Shown one piece after another: positions 27,173 to 36,975 of a stretch of DNA of 64,000 nucleotides (positions are counted from its first letter, which is position 1; the number at the start of each line of letters is the position of its first letter). The position numbers and the translations under genes were made by a program. The notes beneath the pieces were generated by a model. The model saw nothing but the letters and a program-made list of their open reading frames with translations, did not search any database and had not been told where the DNA came from. The stretch comes from Nitrosospira multiformis (GTDB lineage Bacteria > Pseudomonadota > Gammaproteobacteria > Burkholderiales > Nitrosomonadaceae), in contig NZ_QAOK01000004.1 of the NCBI RefSeq assembly GCF_003050865.1, positions 104,471 to 168,470 of the forward strand, in the 5' to 3' direction.

Positions 27173-28633
27173 CTAATCGATATGGTAGTTCGGGGCCTCT
27201 TTGGTAATCTGCACGTTGTGGACGTGTGATTCGCGAATACCAGCGGCAGTAATCTCGATAAACTCCGCCTTGGCATGCATGTCATCGATTGTTTCGCAAC
27301 CCAGGTAGCCCATGCCCGAGCGTACGCCGCCAATCAACTGATGGATGACCGCAATGACACTTCCCTTGAAGGGAACCCGGCCTTCCACGCCTTCCGGCAC
27401 GAGCTTCCTGGAATCCTGCTCGGCCTGCTGGAAATAGCGGTCGCTTGAACCCTGTTGCATCGCTGAAAGTGAACCCATTCCACGGTAGGTCTTGTATGAG
27501 CGCCCCTGGAAGAGTTCTATTTCTCCCGGTGATTCTTCTGTGCCCGCGAACAATCCTCCCAGCATGATTGAGCTCGCCCCGGCCGCCAGCGCCTTTACAA
27601 TGTCCCCCGAATAGCGGATCCCCCCATCGGAAATCAGCGGCACGCCACTGCCCGCCAGTCCCGCGGAAACGTTCTTGATGGCCGTAACCTGAGGTATTCC
27701 CACTCCCGCCACAACGCGAGTGGTGCATATCGAACCCGGACCGATCCCCACCTTTACCGCATCGGCGCCATGGTCCACCAGAGCCTTGGCGGCGGCGGCA
27801 GTACCTACATTGCCGCCAATAACCTGGATTTTAGGGAACCGTTTCTTTACCCACTGTACCCGTTCAAGCACGCTCTGCGAGTGTCCATGTGCGGTATCCA
27901 CGACAATCACGTCCACACCTGCATCGACCAGCGCCTCGGCGCGCTCTTCACTGCCTTCGCCAACCCCTATCGCAGCGCCAACACGCAACCGGCCCTGTTC
28001 GTCCTTGCAGGCGTTGGGGTGTTCGGATGTCTTGATGATATCTTTCACGGTGATCAGTCCGCGCAACTCGAAGTCGTTATTCACGACGAGCACGCGCTCC
28101 AGCCGGTATTTGTGCAACAGGGCCATTGCTTCTTCGCGGCTGGCGCCTTCATTCACCGTTACCAGCCGCTCCTTCAAGGTCATGATATTCCTGATCGGCT
28201 GATCCAGGTTGGTTTCGAAGCGAAGATCGCGGTTTGTCACAATCCCCACCACTTTCGAACCTTCTACCACCGGTAAGCCTGAAATCCTGAATTTGTGGAT
28301 CAGGTTGAGCACTTCCCGCACAGTCATGTCAGGCGGAATGGTAATGGGATCTTTTACCACGCCGCTTTCGAAGCGCTTGACGTTGGAAACCTGGGCGGCC
28401 TGGGATTCTGTCGGCATATTCTTGTGTATGATGCCGATTCCACCTTCCTGGGCGAGCGCGATCGCGAGCCGCGCTTCGGTAACGGTATCCATGGCGGCTG
28501 ATACAAGGGGAATATTGAGGGAGATTTCGCGCGTGAGTCGCGTTGTCAGATTGACGTTGCGCGGTAAAACAACGGAATGGGCGGGAAGCAGCAGGACATC
28601 GTCAAAGGTTAGAGCTTTCTCAACCAGTCGCAT
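27173..28633 (-). CDS. guaB: Inosine-5'-monophosphate dehydrogenase
   Basis: 486 residues. It oxidises IMP to XMP with NAD+, the committed step toward GMP, and feeds GuaA encoded downstream. The TIM-barrel core opens with [13 protein letters not shown]. Two CBS domains lie between about residues 95 and 205 ([20 protein letters not shown] and [19 protein letters not shown]). The catalytic loop [11 protein letters not shown] holds the Cys near residue 302, and the mobile flap region has [10 protein letters not shown]. Length and motifs are standard. The ATG at 28633 follows AAGGA. Confidence 0.98.
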   Translation of the reverse strand: MRLVEKALTFDDVLLLPAHSVVLPRNVNLTTRLTREISLNIPLVSAAMDTVTEARLAIALAQEGGIGIIHKNMPTESQAAQVSNVKRFESGVVKDPITIPPDMTVREVLNLIHKFRISGLPVVEGSKVVGIVTNRDLRFETNLDQPIRNIMTLKERLVTVNEGASREEAMALLHKYRLERVLVVNNDFELRGLITVKDIIKTSEHPNACKDEQGRLRVGAAIGVGEGSEERAEALVDAGVDVIVVDTAHGHSQSVLERVQWVKKRFPKIQVIGGNVGTAAAAKALVDHGADAVKVGIGPGSICTTRVVAGVGIPQVTAIKNVSAGLAGSGVPLISDGGIRYSGDIVKALAAGASSIMLGGLFAGTEESPGEIELFQGRSYKTYRGMGSLSAMQQGSSDRYFQQAEQDSRKLVPEGVEGRVPFKGSVIAVIHQLIGGVRSGMGYLGCETIDDMHAKAEFIEITAAGIRESHVHNVQITKEAPNYHID

Positions 28634-28826
28634 GATAGTGATCCTTCACAAAGCAGCATTATAGCGAACATGGATGCTATGGGGAATCATCCATACGAAG
28701 ACGAAGCGCAGGAACGATTCGAAGCTTTCCTATCTGTTTATGCCGTAGAGCCCTTGCCGCAATTGTTCATGGCGCTCCTCCATTTATAAGCCTGGTTTTT
28801 ATTTTCGTTCCGGGGTTGATGCACAA

Positions 28827-29117
28827 TCACCGGCTTTTTGCACGCTTCCTGCGGTTTTCCTTGGGATCGACCCTCAGAGGACGATAAATTTCTACCCGGT
28901 CGCGATTGCACAGAATCGTGGCTGGCGGGACCAGCTTGCCATATATACCGAGCCTGTTTTTCAGGAGATCGATCTCGGGAAACTGTGGGAGGATGCCGGA
29001 CAGTTTTACGGCTTGTTCCGCAGTGGTGCCCTCCGGCAAATTCATCTGCCGTACAATCTGTTTCTCGGGCAATGCATACACCACTTCGATGTCAATATTC
29101 AGAGCAGGAACTTCCAT
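28827..29117 (-). CDS. rnfH: RnfH family protein
   Basis: 96 residues with a ubiquitin-like beta-grasp pattern: IDIEVVYALPEKQIVRQMNL at the start, GTTAEQAVKLSGI in the middle and LCNRDRVEIYRPLRVDPKE at the end, followed by a basic tail. It matches the RnfH (UPF0125) family. The gene is placed 24 bp after ratA with smpB divergent, the arrangement found throughout beta- and gammaproteobacteria. The biochemical role is not established. GGGAAG precedes the ATG. Confidence 0.92.
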   Translation of the reverse strand: MEVPALNIDIEVVYALPEKQIVRQMNLPEGTTAEQAVKLSGILPQFPEIDLLKNRLGIYGKLVPPATILCNRDRVEIYRPLRVDPKENRRKRAKSR

Positions 29118-29141
29118 AGACTTCCCGACGTCAATACCCGA

Positions 29142-29579
29142 TCAGGAATTCCCATAAACTTCTTCTGCGCGCTCGATGAATGCTTCCACGAAGCTGTTGG
29201 CAATGACGAAGAAAACGGGGCCTACCAGTTTTTCCAGAAATATGTGCGAGAACGTGTAGTGCAGGCGAAACTCGATCTTGCATGCATTTTCCGCGAGGGG
29301 AATGAAGCGCCAGTGCCCGTCCAGGTTCTGAAACGGTCCGTTCAATAATGTCATTTTAATCAGTTCTGGCGGGTTGCGTACGTTCTCGGTCGTAAAACTG
29401 TGCTTGATGTGATGATAATCGATCATGATGGTGGCATGAGTGACCGTCTCGCTTTGATGCACAACGGAAGATCCCCCGCACCAGGGTAAAAATTTCGGAT
29501 AATCCTCCACCGCATCCACCAGTTCGAACATGCGGCTTGCGGAATAACCAATCAGAACCGATTTTTCGATGTCAGCCAT
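29142..29579 (-). CDS. ratA: RatA/Coq10-type START domain protein
   Basis: 145 residues, one START/polyketide-cyclase-like domain: VLIGYSASRMFELVDAVEDYPKFLPWC at the N-terminus, a HATIMIDYHHIKHSFTTEN strand and a C-terminal helix GPVFFVIANSFVEAFIERAE. Family members bind ubiquinone-like lipids (Coq10), and RatA of E. coli has been reported to hinder 70S ribosome assembly. Which of these applies here cannot be told. It is transcribed with rnfH and divergently from smpB. No Shine-Dalgarno sequence is evident at the chosen ATG. Confidence 0.92.
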   Translation of the reverse strand: MADIEKSVLIGYSASRMFELVDAVEDYPKFLPWCGGSSVVHQSETVTHATIMIDYHHIKHSFTTENVRNPPELIKMTLLNGPFQNLDGHWRFIPLAENACKIEFRLHYTFSHIFLEKLVGPVFFVIANSFVEAFIERAEEVYGNS

Positions 29580-29933
29580 GCGACGAATTGCCCCGCTTCA
29601 GCGAGACAGTATGGAATCTCAGCTTGATGGCGGACTGCTCGTTTTTTGACCTGGAAAATTGGTACATATGCATTGTTTTAATTACCTGAGCGTTTCCAGC
29701 CTCTGAACCTGCGGGGAGCCTGAACCGCGGGAGTGCTCCAGCTTGTCCATCTGCCGAATTCAGGGCGAAAGCTGTTAAAATACACGAAACCCGCGTTGAA
29801 CTCACCTTTTTCTTCCCTCGAGGACTTATCCAGGGATTCCTTGAACATCGTATCCCCTTGTATCGTATTCCTTTATCCTTGCGACCTTTGCGCTCTTTAT
29901 GAGCAGCGAGCACTTTGTCTTGAGAATCCCTGA
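29580..29933. other. 354-bp divergent promoter region between ratA and smpB
   Basis: Non-coding as far as I can see. It must hold promoters for both directions. The open frame on the minus strand at 29572-29913 has no family features. Confidence 0.5.
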
Positions 29934-30377
29934 ATGAGCATCGTCCAGAATAAGAAAGCTTTTCATGACTATTTTATCGAAGAGAAACATGAAGCGGGGG
30001 CGGTTCTGGAAGGATGGGAAGTGAAGGCGATTCGCGCGGGACGGGCACACCTGAAAGAAGCATATGTCATCATCCGGAACGGTGAATTGTTTCTCATTGG
30101 CTGTCATATCAGCCCGTTGCTGGCAGCTTCCACTCACATCCACCCTGACCCCGTTCGTACGCGCAAGCTGTTGTTGCATGCTGAGGAAATCAAACGGCTT
30201 ATCGGCAAAGTGGAGCGGGCGGGGTACACCCTGGTTCCGCTGGATATGCATTATAAATCAGGGAAAATCAAGCTCGAAATCGGACTTGCAAAGGGTAAGA
30301 AGCAGCATGACAAGCGCGAATCCGAGAAACAGAAAGAGTGGGAGCGCGACAAGCAGCGGTTGATGCGCGCGAAATAA
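29934..30377 (+). CDS. smpB: SsrA-binding protein SmpB
   Basis: 147 residues with a typical SmpB sequence: [20 protein letters not shown] at the N-terminus, [19 protein letters not shown] in the OB-fold core and the basic tail [20 protein letters not shown] that becomes helical in the ribosome A site. It binds tmRNA and delivers it to stalled ribosomes (trans-translation). The tmRNA gene is not in the window. The first codon is taken at 29934; no clear ribosome site is seen. Confidence 0.97.
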   Translation: MSIVQNKKAFHDYFIEEKHEAGAVLEGWEVKAIRAGRAHLKEAYVIIRNGELFLIGCHISPLLAASTHIHPDPVRTRKLLLHAEEIKRLIGKVERAGYTLVPLDMHYKSGKIKLEIGLAKGKKQHDKRESEKQKEWERDKQRLMRAK

Positions 30378-30414
30378 CCTCGATATTTTATAACTTTAAA
30401 TCAAATTCCTAGCC

Positions 30415-31497
30415 ATGCAGTTTGTCCAAACATCAACAATTCCACAAAGAACCGATCAAGAGTTTGCTGTGCAAAAACCCATCGCTATCTGGTTGCTCGT
30501 TTGCTGCGCTCTGGTATTCGCCATGGTGGTTGTAGGTGGCGTAACCCGCCTTACCGATTCGGGGCTTTCCATCGTCGAATGGCAGCCCCTCGTCGGTACG
30601 GTTCCCCCCCTCAGTCAAAATGACTGGGATGAGCTCTTCGAGAAATATCACCAGACGCCTCAGTATAAAAAGGTGAATCTTGGCATGAGCCTGGAAGAGT
30701 TCAAGACAATCTTCTGGTGGGAATATTTCCACCGCTTATTGGGGCGCGTCATTGGATTGGCATTTTTCATGCCATTCCTGTATTTTCTGGCAAAAAAGGC
30801 AGTCGATCGGCCACTGGGTCTGAAGTTGTCAGGAATTTTCCTGCTGGGCGCCTTGCAGGGAGGGATGGGGTGGTACATGGTAAAGAGCGGATTGGTGGAT
30901 AACCCCCACGTCAGCCAGTATCGCCTGACCGCACACTTGGGCCTCGCTTTTGCGATTTATGCCGCAATGTTCTGGGTAGCGCTCGATCTGCTCAATCCTG
31001 ATCGCGGTACGCTTGCAAACGGCAGAGTACGCGGTTTGCTCAATTTCTCGACCACGCTGTCTGCCCTGATATTCATAATGGTTTTGTCGGGAGGTTTCGT
31101 GGCAGGCATTCGGGCAGGGCTGGCTTACAATACTTTTCCACTCATGGATGGCCATTTCATTCCCCCGGAACTGTTCATGCTGGAACCCTGGTACCGGAAC
31201 TTCTTCGATAACATGACCACTGTGCAATTCGACCATCGCCTGATTGCATGGACGCTGGCAATTCTTGTTCCGATTTTCTGGCTCAAATCCAGAGTAGCGC
31301 CACTTTCCGGCTCGGCTCGTCTTGCATGCAGCCTGCTGTTGATCATGCTGGCAGTGCAGATAGCCCTGGGGATTTCCACGCTGCTGCTGGTTGTTCCTCT
31401 AACTCTCGCGGCAGCGCATCAGGCTGGCGCATTACTGCTGCTTACCGCTGCCCTTTGGGTGAATCATGAGTTGCGGCGTCAATACGTCAGTAGTTGA
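30415..31497 (+). CDS. ctaA: Heme A synthase (COX15/CtaA family)
   Basis: 360 residues, about eight membrane helices. It oxidises heme O to heme A for aa3-type cytochrome oxidase. Conserved histidines are seen in [10 protein letters not shown] (near residue 107), [18 protein letters not shown] and [10 protein letters not shown], two in each half of the pseudo-symmetric bundle. The opening [18 protein letters not shown] is characteristic of the COX15-like (type 2) class. It follows smpB by 37 bp on the same strand and may be read through from it. An aa3 oxidase gene is not in the window. Confidence 0.95.
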   Translation: MQFVQTSTIPQRTDQEFAVQKPIAIWLLVCCALVFAMVVVGGVTRLTDSGLSIVEWQPLVGTVPPLSQNDWDELFEKYHQTPQYKKVNLGMSLEEFKTIFWWEYFHRLLGRVIGLAFFMPFLYFLAKKAVDRPLGLKLSGIFLLGALQGGMGWYMVKSGLVDNPHVSQYRLTAHLGLAFAIYAAMFWVALDLLNPDRGTLANGRVRGLLNFSTTLSALIFIMVLSGGFVAGIRAGLAYNTFPLMDGHFIPPELFMLEPWYRNFFDNMTTVQFDHRLIAWTLAILVPIFWLKSRVAPLSGSARLACSLLLIMLAVQIALGISTLLLVVPLTLAAAHQAGALLLLTAALWVNHELRRQYVSS

Positions 31498-31511
31498 GAT
31501 TTCAACTCTTA

Positions 31512-31654
31512 TTGATCCGGCCATAAAATACTATGAATCTCATCATTCCGGGCCTGACTCGAATCCAGTAAACCGGAATTCACCCACGCCCAACAACGGT
31601 GCTTTGAACGTCACTTGATACCGGGCTTCAGCCGATATGACGTTCGTACTGTTT
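31512..31654. repeat. Dispersed intergenic repeat, copy 2
   Basis: About 143 bp related to 14253-14390 over its whole length with small indels. It contains the REP-like core CATTCCGGGCCTGACTCGAA and a degenerate version of the second hairpin (ATACCGGGCTTCAGCCGATAT). It lies between the convergent ctaA and ccmI genes, and is non-coding. Confidence 0.75.
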
Positions 31655-31696
31655 ATCCGGAAATCATCTCAAGGGAGGTTTCCCGAGAAAGAAGGG

Positions 31697-31723
31697 GGGC
31701 GCAAAGGTAAAACCTTTGCGCCC
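31697..31723 (-). terminator. Terminator hairpin after ccmI
   Basis: A perfect 12-bp stem, GGGCGCAAAGGT/ACCTTTGCGCCC with AAA loop, sits 56 bp past the ccmI stop. On the minus strand it is followed by a C/T-rich run (CCTTCTTTCT), which fits the end of the ccm transcript better than that of ctaA. Confidence 0.7.
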
Positions 31724-31778
31724 TCAAGGGGCATACTCCAGAGATAGCTAGGCTGTCCAGGGTAGTTAGTGCTGACTA

Positions 31779-33086
31779 CTAAGGCAGCTGCTGGTCGATA
31801 ACGACGCTGATCCCGTTGGCGCCGATCATCACTCCCTGGCTGAAACCTTGCAAGTCGCCGCTTTGTGGCATGGGGGAGCCCGATTTCGAGATTCTGGCGC
31901 CTACTACCACTTCAGCGGGGAAAGTGGATAACTGCACACCCGATCTTGCCATGGAGTCGTTCAGCGAAAAGTTTGCCGGTAGATCCTTGACTTGCAGGCG
32001 CAGGGTCGCAAGCGGAGCCTTTGGTCCCACTTTGGCACGGGCAAAAATATACAGGCTGTCACCAGGAGATGCCTTGCTTGCTAGGGCAGGGCTTAGCGTT
32101 ACTTTGCCGGAAAGCGTACCGGAGGTAGCGCCTCCCGCGCCCGAGGCTGATCCCTGTTTGTTTGCAGGAGGAGGTGTCTGAGTACCTGGTTGGTCGGGCG
32201 CTCTAGCCACCAAGCTGCCTTTTCCTGCGGCCAGCGATTTTGCTTCTGCGATACTGTCATTAACGGATTGCACCAGCTCAGCCTCTGATGGCGGAATCAG
32301 TGCTGCCAGTTTTTCCCAATATCTGGCAGCCTCCTTGTATCTCTTCTCCTCGAATTCGGCTGTACCTGCCAGCGCCAGCGCCTTGGGATTATTGGGATCC
32401 AGGCTCAACGCTTTTTTGATCAGTTCCGTCGGTTTTCCGACCAGGCTGCCATTATTCGTCATCGCCACAATATCGGCGTAATCGGTAATAATGGCGGAGT
32501 CCTCGGGCGTCAGGGCAAGCGCCTTTTCATAAGCTTCCTTCGCCTCGTTGAACCGCTGCATCATGGCGTAGGTCCGGCCAAGCATCAACCATCCTTCGAC
32601 GTTGTCAGGATTGTCCTCAAGCTTCGTAATGAGATTTTCCATCACCGAGGAAAAATCGGGGTGGCCTCCTTGCCCTTCCCCAGCCGACATCGAGGGGTGT
32701 TCCGCAGCGGGCTGGGGCAGCAGTGCCTTGGTGTTACCTATCGCCAGGTAAAGGGAAACCGCGAGGACAGGCAGGGCGAGCGTGGTGACAGTCATGGTGG
32801 CCACGTTGTGTCTTCCACCCATTACCGTGGTCGTACTGCCGTCTTCGGGAATATCCTGCAGCATTCTTTGCTGCAACTCGCGCTTGCTTTGCTCGTATTG
32901 TTCCCGCGTCAGGATGTCGCTGCGCAGATCGCTATCGAGCTCCGCCAACTGATCCCGATAAACGTCGATATTGGTGGCATCCCGTTCGACGCCGGCGTCG
33001 CGATCCTTCTTGCTCCACAATGTTGGCAATACGAACAGCAGGGCGCCGACAATAAATATGCCGGCCACAATCCAGAATGAAGTCAT
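31779..33086 (-). CDS. ccmI: Cytochrome c biogenesis protein CcmI
   Basis: 435 residues. Two N-terminal membrane helices (about 3-20 and 97-115) flank a charged cytoplasmic loop with IDVYRDQLAELDSDL. The periplasmic half has TPR repeats (about 140-270, including GWLMLGRTYAMMQRFNEAKEAY) and a C-terminal beta domain. CcmI holds apocytochrome c for the CcmF/H heme ligase. It is the last of the minus-strand ccm genes, starting 8 bp after ccmH, and is followed by a terminator. Confidence 0.94.
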   Translation of the reverse strand: MTSFWIVAGIFIVGALLFVLPTLWSKKDRDAGVERDATNIDVYRDQLAELDSDLRSDILTREQYEQSKRELQQRMLQDIPEDGSTTTVMGGRHNVATMTVTTLALPVLAVSLYLAIGNTKALLPQPAAEHPSMSAGEGQGGHPDFSSVMENLITKLEDNPDNVEGWLMLGRTYAMMQRFNEAKEAYEKALALTPEDSAIITDYADIVAMTNNGSLVGKPTELIKKALSLDPNNPKALALAGTAEFEEKRYKEAARYWEKLAALIPPSEAELVQSVNDSIAEAKSLAAGKGSLVARAPDQPGTQTPPPANKQGSASGAGGATSGTLSGKVTLSPALASKASPGDSLYIFARAKVGPKAPLATLRLQVKDLPANFSLNDSMARSGVQLSTFPAEVVVGARISKSGSPMPQSGDLQGFSQGVMIGANGISVVIDQQLP

Positions 33087-33093
33087 GCGTTTA

Positions 33094-33696
33094 TTACCCC
33101 TTGCCTTCCTTCAGGAGGGCTTCCGCCTGCTTGAGTTGTTGTTCGGATAGCGCGGGTTCTTCGATGTGTTTGCGGCGGCGCTTGAGATAAAACACCAGGA
33201 AAACTGCGCCGGCCAAAAGGAAGATGAAAGGACCGAACCATAAAAACAGGGTGGTACTTTTCATCGGTGGACGATAAAGCACGAAATCGCCGTAGCGCGC
33301 CACCAGAAAGTCGACAATTTCCTTGTCACTCTTGTTGGCTTGCATCTGTTCGCGGATTTCGCGCCGTAAGTCGTTGGCAAAATCAGCACGCGAAGCGGCT
33401 ATCGTCTCATTTTGACAGACCAGGCATCGCAGGTCTTCGGATAGCGCAACCATGCGTCTCTCTATTTCCGGGTCTTCGGCAACAGGAGCAGCTTCCTTTG
33501 CCCCTGCAAACGGAGCGAGAAGCAACAGACAGAGCAGCAGCGCCGTTTTTAGCAGCGCGAAACCACCTTCATTTGCCCTCATGCCTTCCAGGGCGCTTCG
33601 GGGGTTGCCTCTGGGGTTGCCTATACGGCTGCCTTTATCGTTTTTACCGCTGTCATAAGCCGCCAAAGACGACCGGGATAAAAGTTTCAATCTCAT
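33094..33696 (-). CDS. ccmH: Cytochrome c biogenesis thioredoxin-like CcmH (CycL)
   Basis: 200 residues. A signal/anchor near 45-65 precedes the conserved LRCLVCQN motif (Cys91 and Cys94), which reduces the apocytochrome CxxCH thiols, and the family block GDFVLYRPP. A second membrane helix (FLWFGPFIFLLAGAVFLVFYL) lies at about 150-170. The start at 33696 overlaps the ccmG stop in an ATGA, implying coupled translation, but it gives about 38 residues before the hydrophobic signal. An internal Met at 33582 would give a more usual length. Confidence 0.93.
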   Translation of the reverse strand: MRLKLLSRSSLAAYDSGKNDKGSRIGNPRGNPRSALEGMRANEGGFALLKTALLLCLLLLAPFAGAKEAAPVAEDPEIERRMVALSEDLRCLVCQNETIAASRADFANDLRREIREQMQANKSDKEIVDFLVARYGDFVLYRPPMKSTTLFLWFGPFIFLLAGAVFLVFYLKRRRKHIEEPALSEQQLKQAEALLKEGKG

Positions 33697-34217
33697 CCTT
33701 GTAATTCTCTCACCAGAGGCAGAATTTTATTCTGCAGTGCTTCCACTGTTACGGGACCGATCTGCTTGTAGCGGATCACCCCATTCTTGTCGATGACATA
33801 AGTCTCCGGCACGCCGTAGACCCCGAACTCTATGCCGGTGCGGCCTTCGGGATCAACCGCGCTGACCGCGTAGGGGTCGCCGAACTGTTGAAGCCATCTT
33901 AACGCGTCGTCTCGCTGGTCCTTGTAATTGAGTCCGTAGACAGGGACAATTCCCGACTTCGACAGTTCCACCAATACCGGATGTTCCTGGCGGCAGGAGA
34001 CGCACCACGAGGCCCATACATTCAATAGCCATACCTTGCCCAGGTTTTCCTTCGAGGTCAGTGTTTTTTCCGGTTCGTGCAATTGTTGCAACTGGAATTC
34101 GGGAGCTGGTTTCCCCACCAGGGGAGAGGGGACCTGACGCGGATTGAGGCCCAGGCCGACGAGCAGAAAACCCACCAGTACGACGAAAACAGCGAGCGGC
34201 AACAGGAAACGCGTCAT
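33693..34217 (-). CDS. ccmG: Thiol:disulfide interchange protein CcmG/DsbE
   Basis: 174 residues. An N-terminal membrane anchor (about 4-23) is followed by a periplasmic thioredoxin fold whose active site reads WASWCVSCRQEHP (Cys72, Cys75). It passes reducing power to CcmH so that the cytochrome c CxxCH site stays reduced for heme attachment. The cis-Pro loop VYGVPETYVIDKNG is present. The ATG overlaps the stop codon of ccmF as ATGA, and its own stop overlaps the ccmH start the same way. Confidence 0.95.
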   Translation of the reverse strand: MTRFLLPLAVFVVLVGFLLVGLGLNPRQVPSPLVGKPAPEFQLQQLHEPEKTLTSKENLGKVWLLNVWASWCVSCRQEHPVLVELSKSGIVPVYGLNYKDQRDDALRWLQQFGDPYAVSAVDPEGRTGIEFGVYGVPETYVIDKNGVIRYKQIGPVTVEALQNKILPLVRELQG

Positions 34218-36253
34218 GCCTTTTTGCTCCTGGCAATCATGGGCGCAGTGGCTTTCCTGCCGGCTTTGCTGGCTTTAGCAGCCTTCCTTTCCTCGGCCTC
34301 GACAGTCTCACGCTGCTTGCGCGAGGACAGCCGGTAACGCCTGTCAGTGACGGCAAGGAAGCCTCCGAATGCCATCAACATACAGCCGAACCATATCCAG
34401 TCCACGAAGGGCTTATGATAAACACGCACGACCCATGCTCCGTTTTCCAGGGGTTCACCCAGGGCCACATACAGATCGCGGAGAATACCGGTATCGATTG
34501 CCGCTTCGGTCATCGGCATCCCGGATGCGTTATAGGTTCGTTTTTCGGGTTCCAGCACATTGATTTTCTTTCCGTCGCGCAATACGTCGACATTGCCGAT
34601 GTCGGACATGTAGTTTGGACCTGGCGCTTTTTTCACGCCGTTGAAGCGGAAGGTATAGCCTCCTACCTCGACCGTATCGCCAATTTCCATGCGCACATCT
34701 TTTTCCGTTTCATAACCACCCACAAGCGCCACGCCGATAATAAAGAAGGCGATGCCAAGGTGGGCAGCGTGCATGCCATAGTAGCTGCGCGACTGCGCCC
34801 CCAGCTTGGCAAACAGTCCCTGCTTGCCGGTGCTTCGGAGGCGATGAGTTATGTTGACGATCACGCTCGTAATGACCCAGAAAGCCATCAGCAAGCTGAA
34901 GCTCACCATTAGCTTCCATTCGCCCATGACAAAGGGCATTACGAGAGCGGTAACTACGCTTACCCCGAATGCCCAGCGCAGGCGTACCGCAAGTTCAGGC
35001 AGGCTTGCCTGCTTCCAGCGCGCAAGGGGGCCAAGGCCGATCAGAAAGACGGCAGGGGTCATCAACGGGACGAATACCGCTTCGAAATAGGGAGGGCCGA
35101 CCGAAATCTTGCCGAGTTCAAGCGCGTCCATGAACAGGGGATAGAGCGTGCCCAGCAGGATGCTTCCCGCTGCAACCATCATCAACAAGTTATTGGCGAG
35201 TAGCATGGATTCGCGTGAAACCAGGTCGAACTTTCCACCCAATCCGATTTTCGGCGCCCGCCATGCGAACAGCAGCAGGGAGCCTCCGGTGATGGTCACC
35301 AGGAAGGCCAGGATGAATATACCGCGCGTTGGGTCGGTTGCAAAAGCATGAACGGAGGTCAGCACGCCTGAGCGAACCAGGAACGTGCCGAGCAGGCTCA
35401 GGGAAAACGCACAGATTGCCAGCAGCACGGTCCAGCTCTTGAAGCTGCCGCGCTTTTCCGTCACTGCAAGGGAATGAACCAGAGCAGTCCCCACCAGCCA
35501 GGGCATGAAAGAGGCATTTTCAACCGGGTCCCAGAACCACCATCCACCCCAGCCCAGTTCATAATACGCCCACCAGCTTCCCATCATGATGCCGATGGTG
35601 AGAAACATCCAGGCAACCGTCGTCCATGGCCGCGACCAACGCGCCCAGGTCGCATCCAGCTGGCCGCTCAGCAGAGCGGAAATGGCGAATGCAAACGCGA
35701 CGGAGAAGCCGACATAACCCATGTAGAGCATGGGTGGATGGCAGACCATGCCGGGGTCCTGCAGCAGCGGATTGAGGTCGCTTCCTTCCATCGCTCCCGG
35801 CAGCATCCGGTCGAAAGGATTCGAAGTAAAAAGCATGAATATCAGAAAACCCACGCTCACCAGGCCCATGACGCCCAGCACGCGCGCCACCATGTCATTC
35901 GGCAAATGCTTGCTGAATACACTGACTGCAACCGACCAGCATGCCAGCATGAACGTCCAGAGCAGCAGGGAACCTTCGTGCGAGCCCCAGGTGGCGGCAA
36001 AGCGGTATTGCAGCGGCAGCTTCGAATTCGAATTCTGCGCAACGTTGACTACCGAAAAATCGCTGTTTACGAATGAGTAGGCCAGGCAGAAGAAGGCAAT
36101 GGCTACAAACACAAACTGCCCCTGAACTACGGGCCGCGCCAGGGCGATCCAGGAAGGGATGCCGCGGGCGGCGCCGATGATGGGCAGGGTGCCTTGTATG
36201 AGTGCCAGCAGCAAGGCGAGGATCAGGGCAAAGTTACCAAGTTCTGGAATCAT
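34214..36253 (-). CDS. ccmF: Heme lyase subunit CcmF
   Basis: 679 residues with about 15 membrane helices. The WWD heme-handling signature is clear (WGGWWFWDPVENASFMPWL, near residue 230). Conserved periplasmic histidines include WGSHEGSLLLW near residue 90. It is the core of the CcmF/H/I complex that ligates heme from holo-CcmE to apocytochromes c. Length is standard. It starts 94 bp after ccmE and its stop overlaps the ccmG start. Confidence 0.96.
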   Translation of the reverse strand: MIPELGNFALILALLLALIQGTLPIIGAARGIPSWIALARPVVQGQFVFVAIAFFCLAYSFVNSDFSVVNVAQNSNSKLPLQYRFAATWGSHEGSLLLWTFMLACWSVAVSVFSKHLPNDMVARVLGVMGLVSVGFLIFMLFTSNPFDRMLPGAMEGSDLNPLLQDPGMVCHPPMLYMGYVGFSVAFAFAISALLSGQLDATWARWSRPWTTVAWMFLTIGIMMGSWWAYYELGWGGWWFWDPVENASFMPWLVGTALVHSLAVTEKRGSFKSWTVLLAICAFSLSLLGTFLVRSGVLTSVHAFATDPTRGIFILAFLVTITGGSLLLFAWRAPKIGLGGKFDLVSRESMLLANNLLMMVAAGSILLGTLYPLFMDALELGKISVGPPYFEAVFVPLMTPAVFLIGLGPLARWKQASLPELAVRLRWAFGVSVVTALVMPFVMGEWKLMVSFSLLMAFWVITSVIVNITHRLRSTGKQGLFAKLGAQSRSYYGMHAAHLGIAFFIIGVALVGGYETEKDVRMEIGDTVEVGGYTFRFNGVKKAPGPNYMSDIGNVDVLRDGKKINVLEPEKRTYNASGMPMTEAAIDTGILRDLYVALGEPLENGAWVVRVYHKPFVDWIWFGCMLMAFGGFLAVTDRRYRLSSRKQRETVEAEERKAAKASKAGRKATAPMIARSKKA

Positions 36254-36347
36254 GGCTGAGGCTGTGGGTTATGGAAAAATATGAATAGATATGAACAGGA
36301 ATGGCAGCCCTTTCGATTCTGGAAGGGCTCGGGGCTGAAACCGTTTG

Positions 36348-36794
36348 CTACTGCATCACTGTCTTGCGTGCCTTGTCGGCTTGATCAAGCGCGCCCGCGG
36401 CTTCCGGCGGCATATAATTTTCATCGTGCTTCGCGAGCACCTCATCCGCCCGGAAAATACCGTCCGAAGCCAGCTTGCCCTGGGCTACCACACCTTTGCC
36501 TTCCTTGAACAGGTCGGGAAGGATGCCGGTATATACGACTGGAATAACCTTTGCGGTATCTGTCACCTGGAAATTGACTGTCACGCCGTCGGCCTGGCGT
36601 TTGACGCTGCCTTCTTCCACGAGCCCGCCGATACGGAAACTCTTGCCAATGGGCGCCTCATTATTAGCTACCTGGGTAGGACTGAAGAAAAATACCAGGT
36701 TGCTCTGAAATGCGTTTAAAACCAGCACCGAAGCAACACCCAACGCGGTCACGCTTGAAGCGATGATTGCCAATTTTTTATGACGTGGTTTCAT
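36348..36794 (-). CDS. ccmE: Periplasmic heme chaperone CcmE
   Basis: 148 residues. A basic N-terminus and a membrane anchor (about 8-28) precede an OB-fold domain. The covalent heme-binding His123 and Tyr127 are in the motif [23 protein letters not shown] is the conserved first strand. It receives heme from CcmABCD and carries it to CcmF. It overlaps the end of ccmD by 17 bp. The C-terminal tail after the heme site is short. Confidence 0.96.
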   Translation of the reverse strand: MKPRHKKLAIIASSVTALGVASVLVLNAFQSNLVFFFSPTQVANNEAPIGKSFRIGGLVEEGSVKRQADGVTVNFQVTDTAKVIPVVYTGILPDLFKEGKGVVAQGKLASDGIFRADEVLAKHDENYMPPEAAGALDQADKARKTVMQ

Positions 36795-36975
36795 TTCCCT
36801 TCTCTTGTTTTGTTGACTGATGAATCAGACTGAGATGCCTGAGCAAAGTTCGCCTGCGGTTGGAAACCAGAGCGATTTCCCCTGCAATGCAGATCAGGGT
36901 AACGAGGTAGGACCCCCATACGTAGAACCCGTACCCACCCATATCCAGAAATTCAGACAGACTGTTCCAGTTCAT
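36778..36975 (-). CDS. ccmD: Heme exporter small subunit CcmD
   Basis: About 65 residues from ATG 36975, chosen because this ATG overlaps the ccmC stop (CAATGA); an upstream in-frame start would add 10 residues. A single membrane helix ([23 protein letters not shown]) begins after a conserved short lead and is followed by a basic cytoplasmic tail beginning [11 protein letters not shown]. CcmD releases holo-CcmE from CcmC. The position between ccmC and ccmE supports the call. Confidence 0.9.
   Translation of the reverse strand: MNWNSLSEFLDMGGYGFYVWGSYLVTLICIAGEIALVSNRRRTLLRHLSLIHQSTKQEKGNETTS

Noticed and set aside
35474..36076. 200-codon plus-strand frame opposite ccmF
   Set aside because: Antisense to a full-length CcmF; no ribosome site and no family match.
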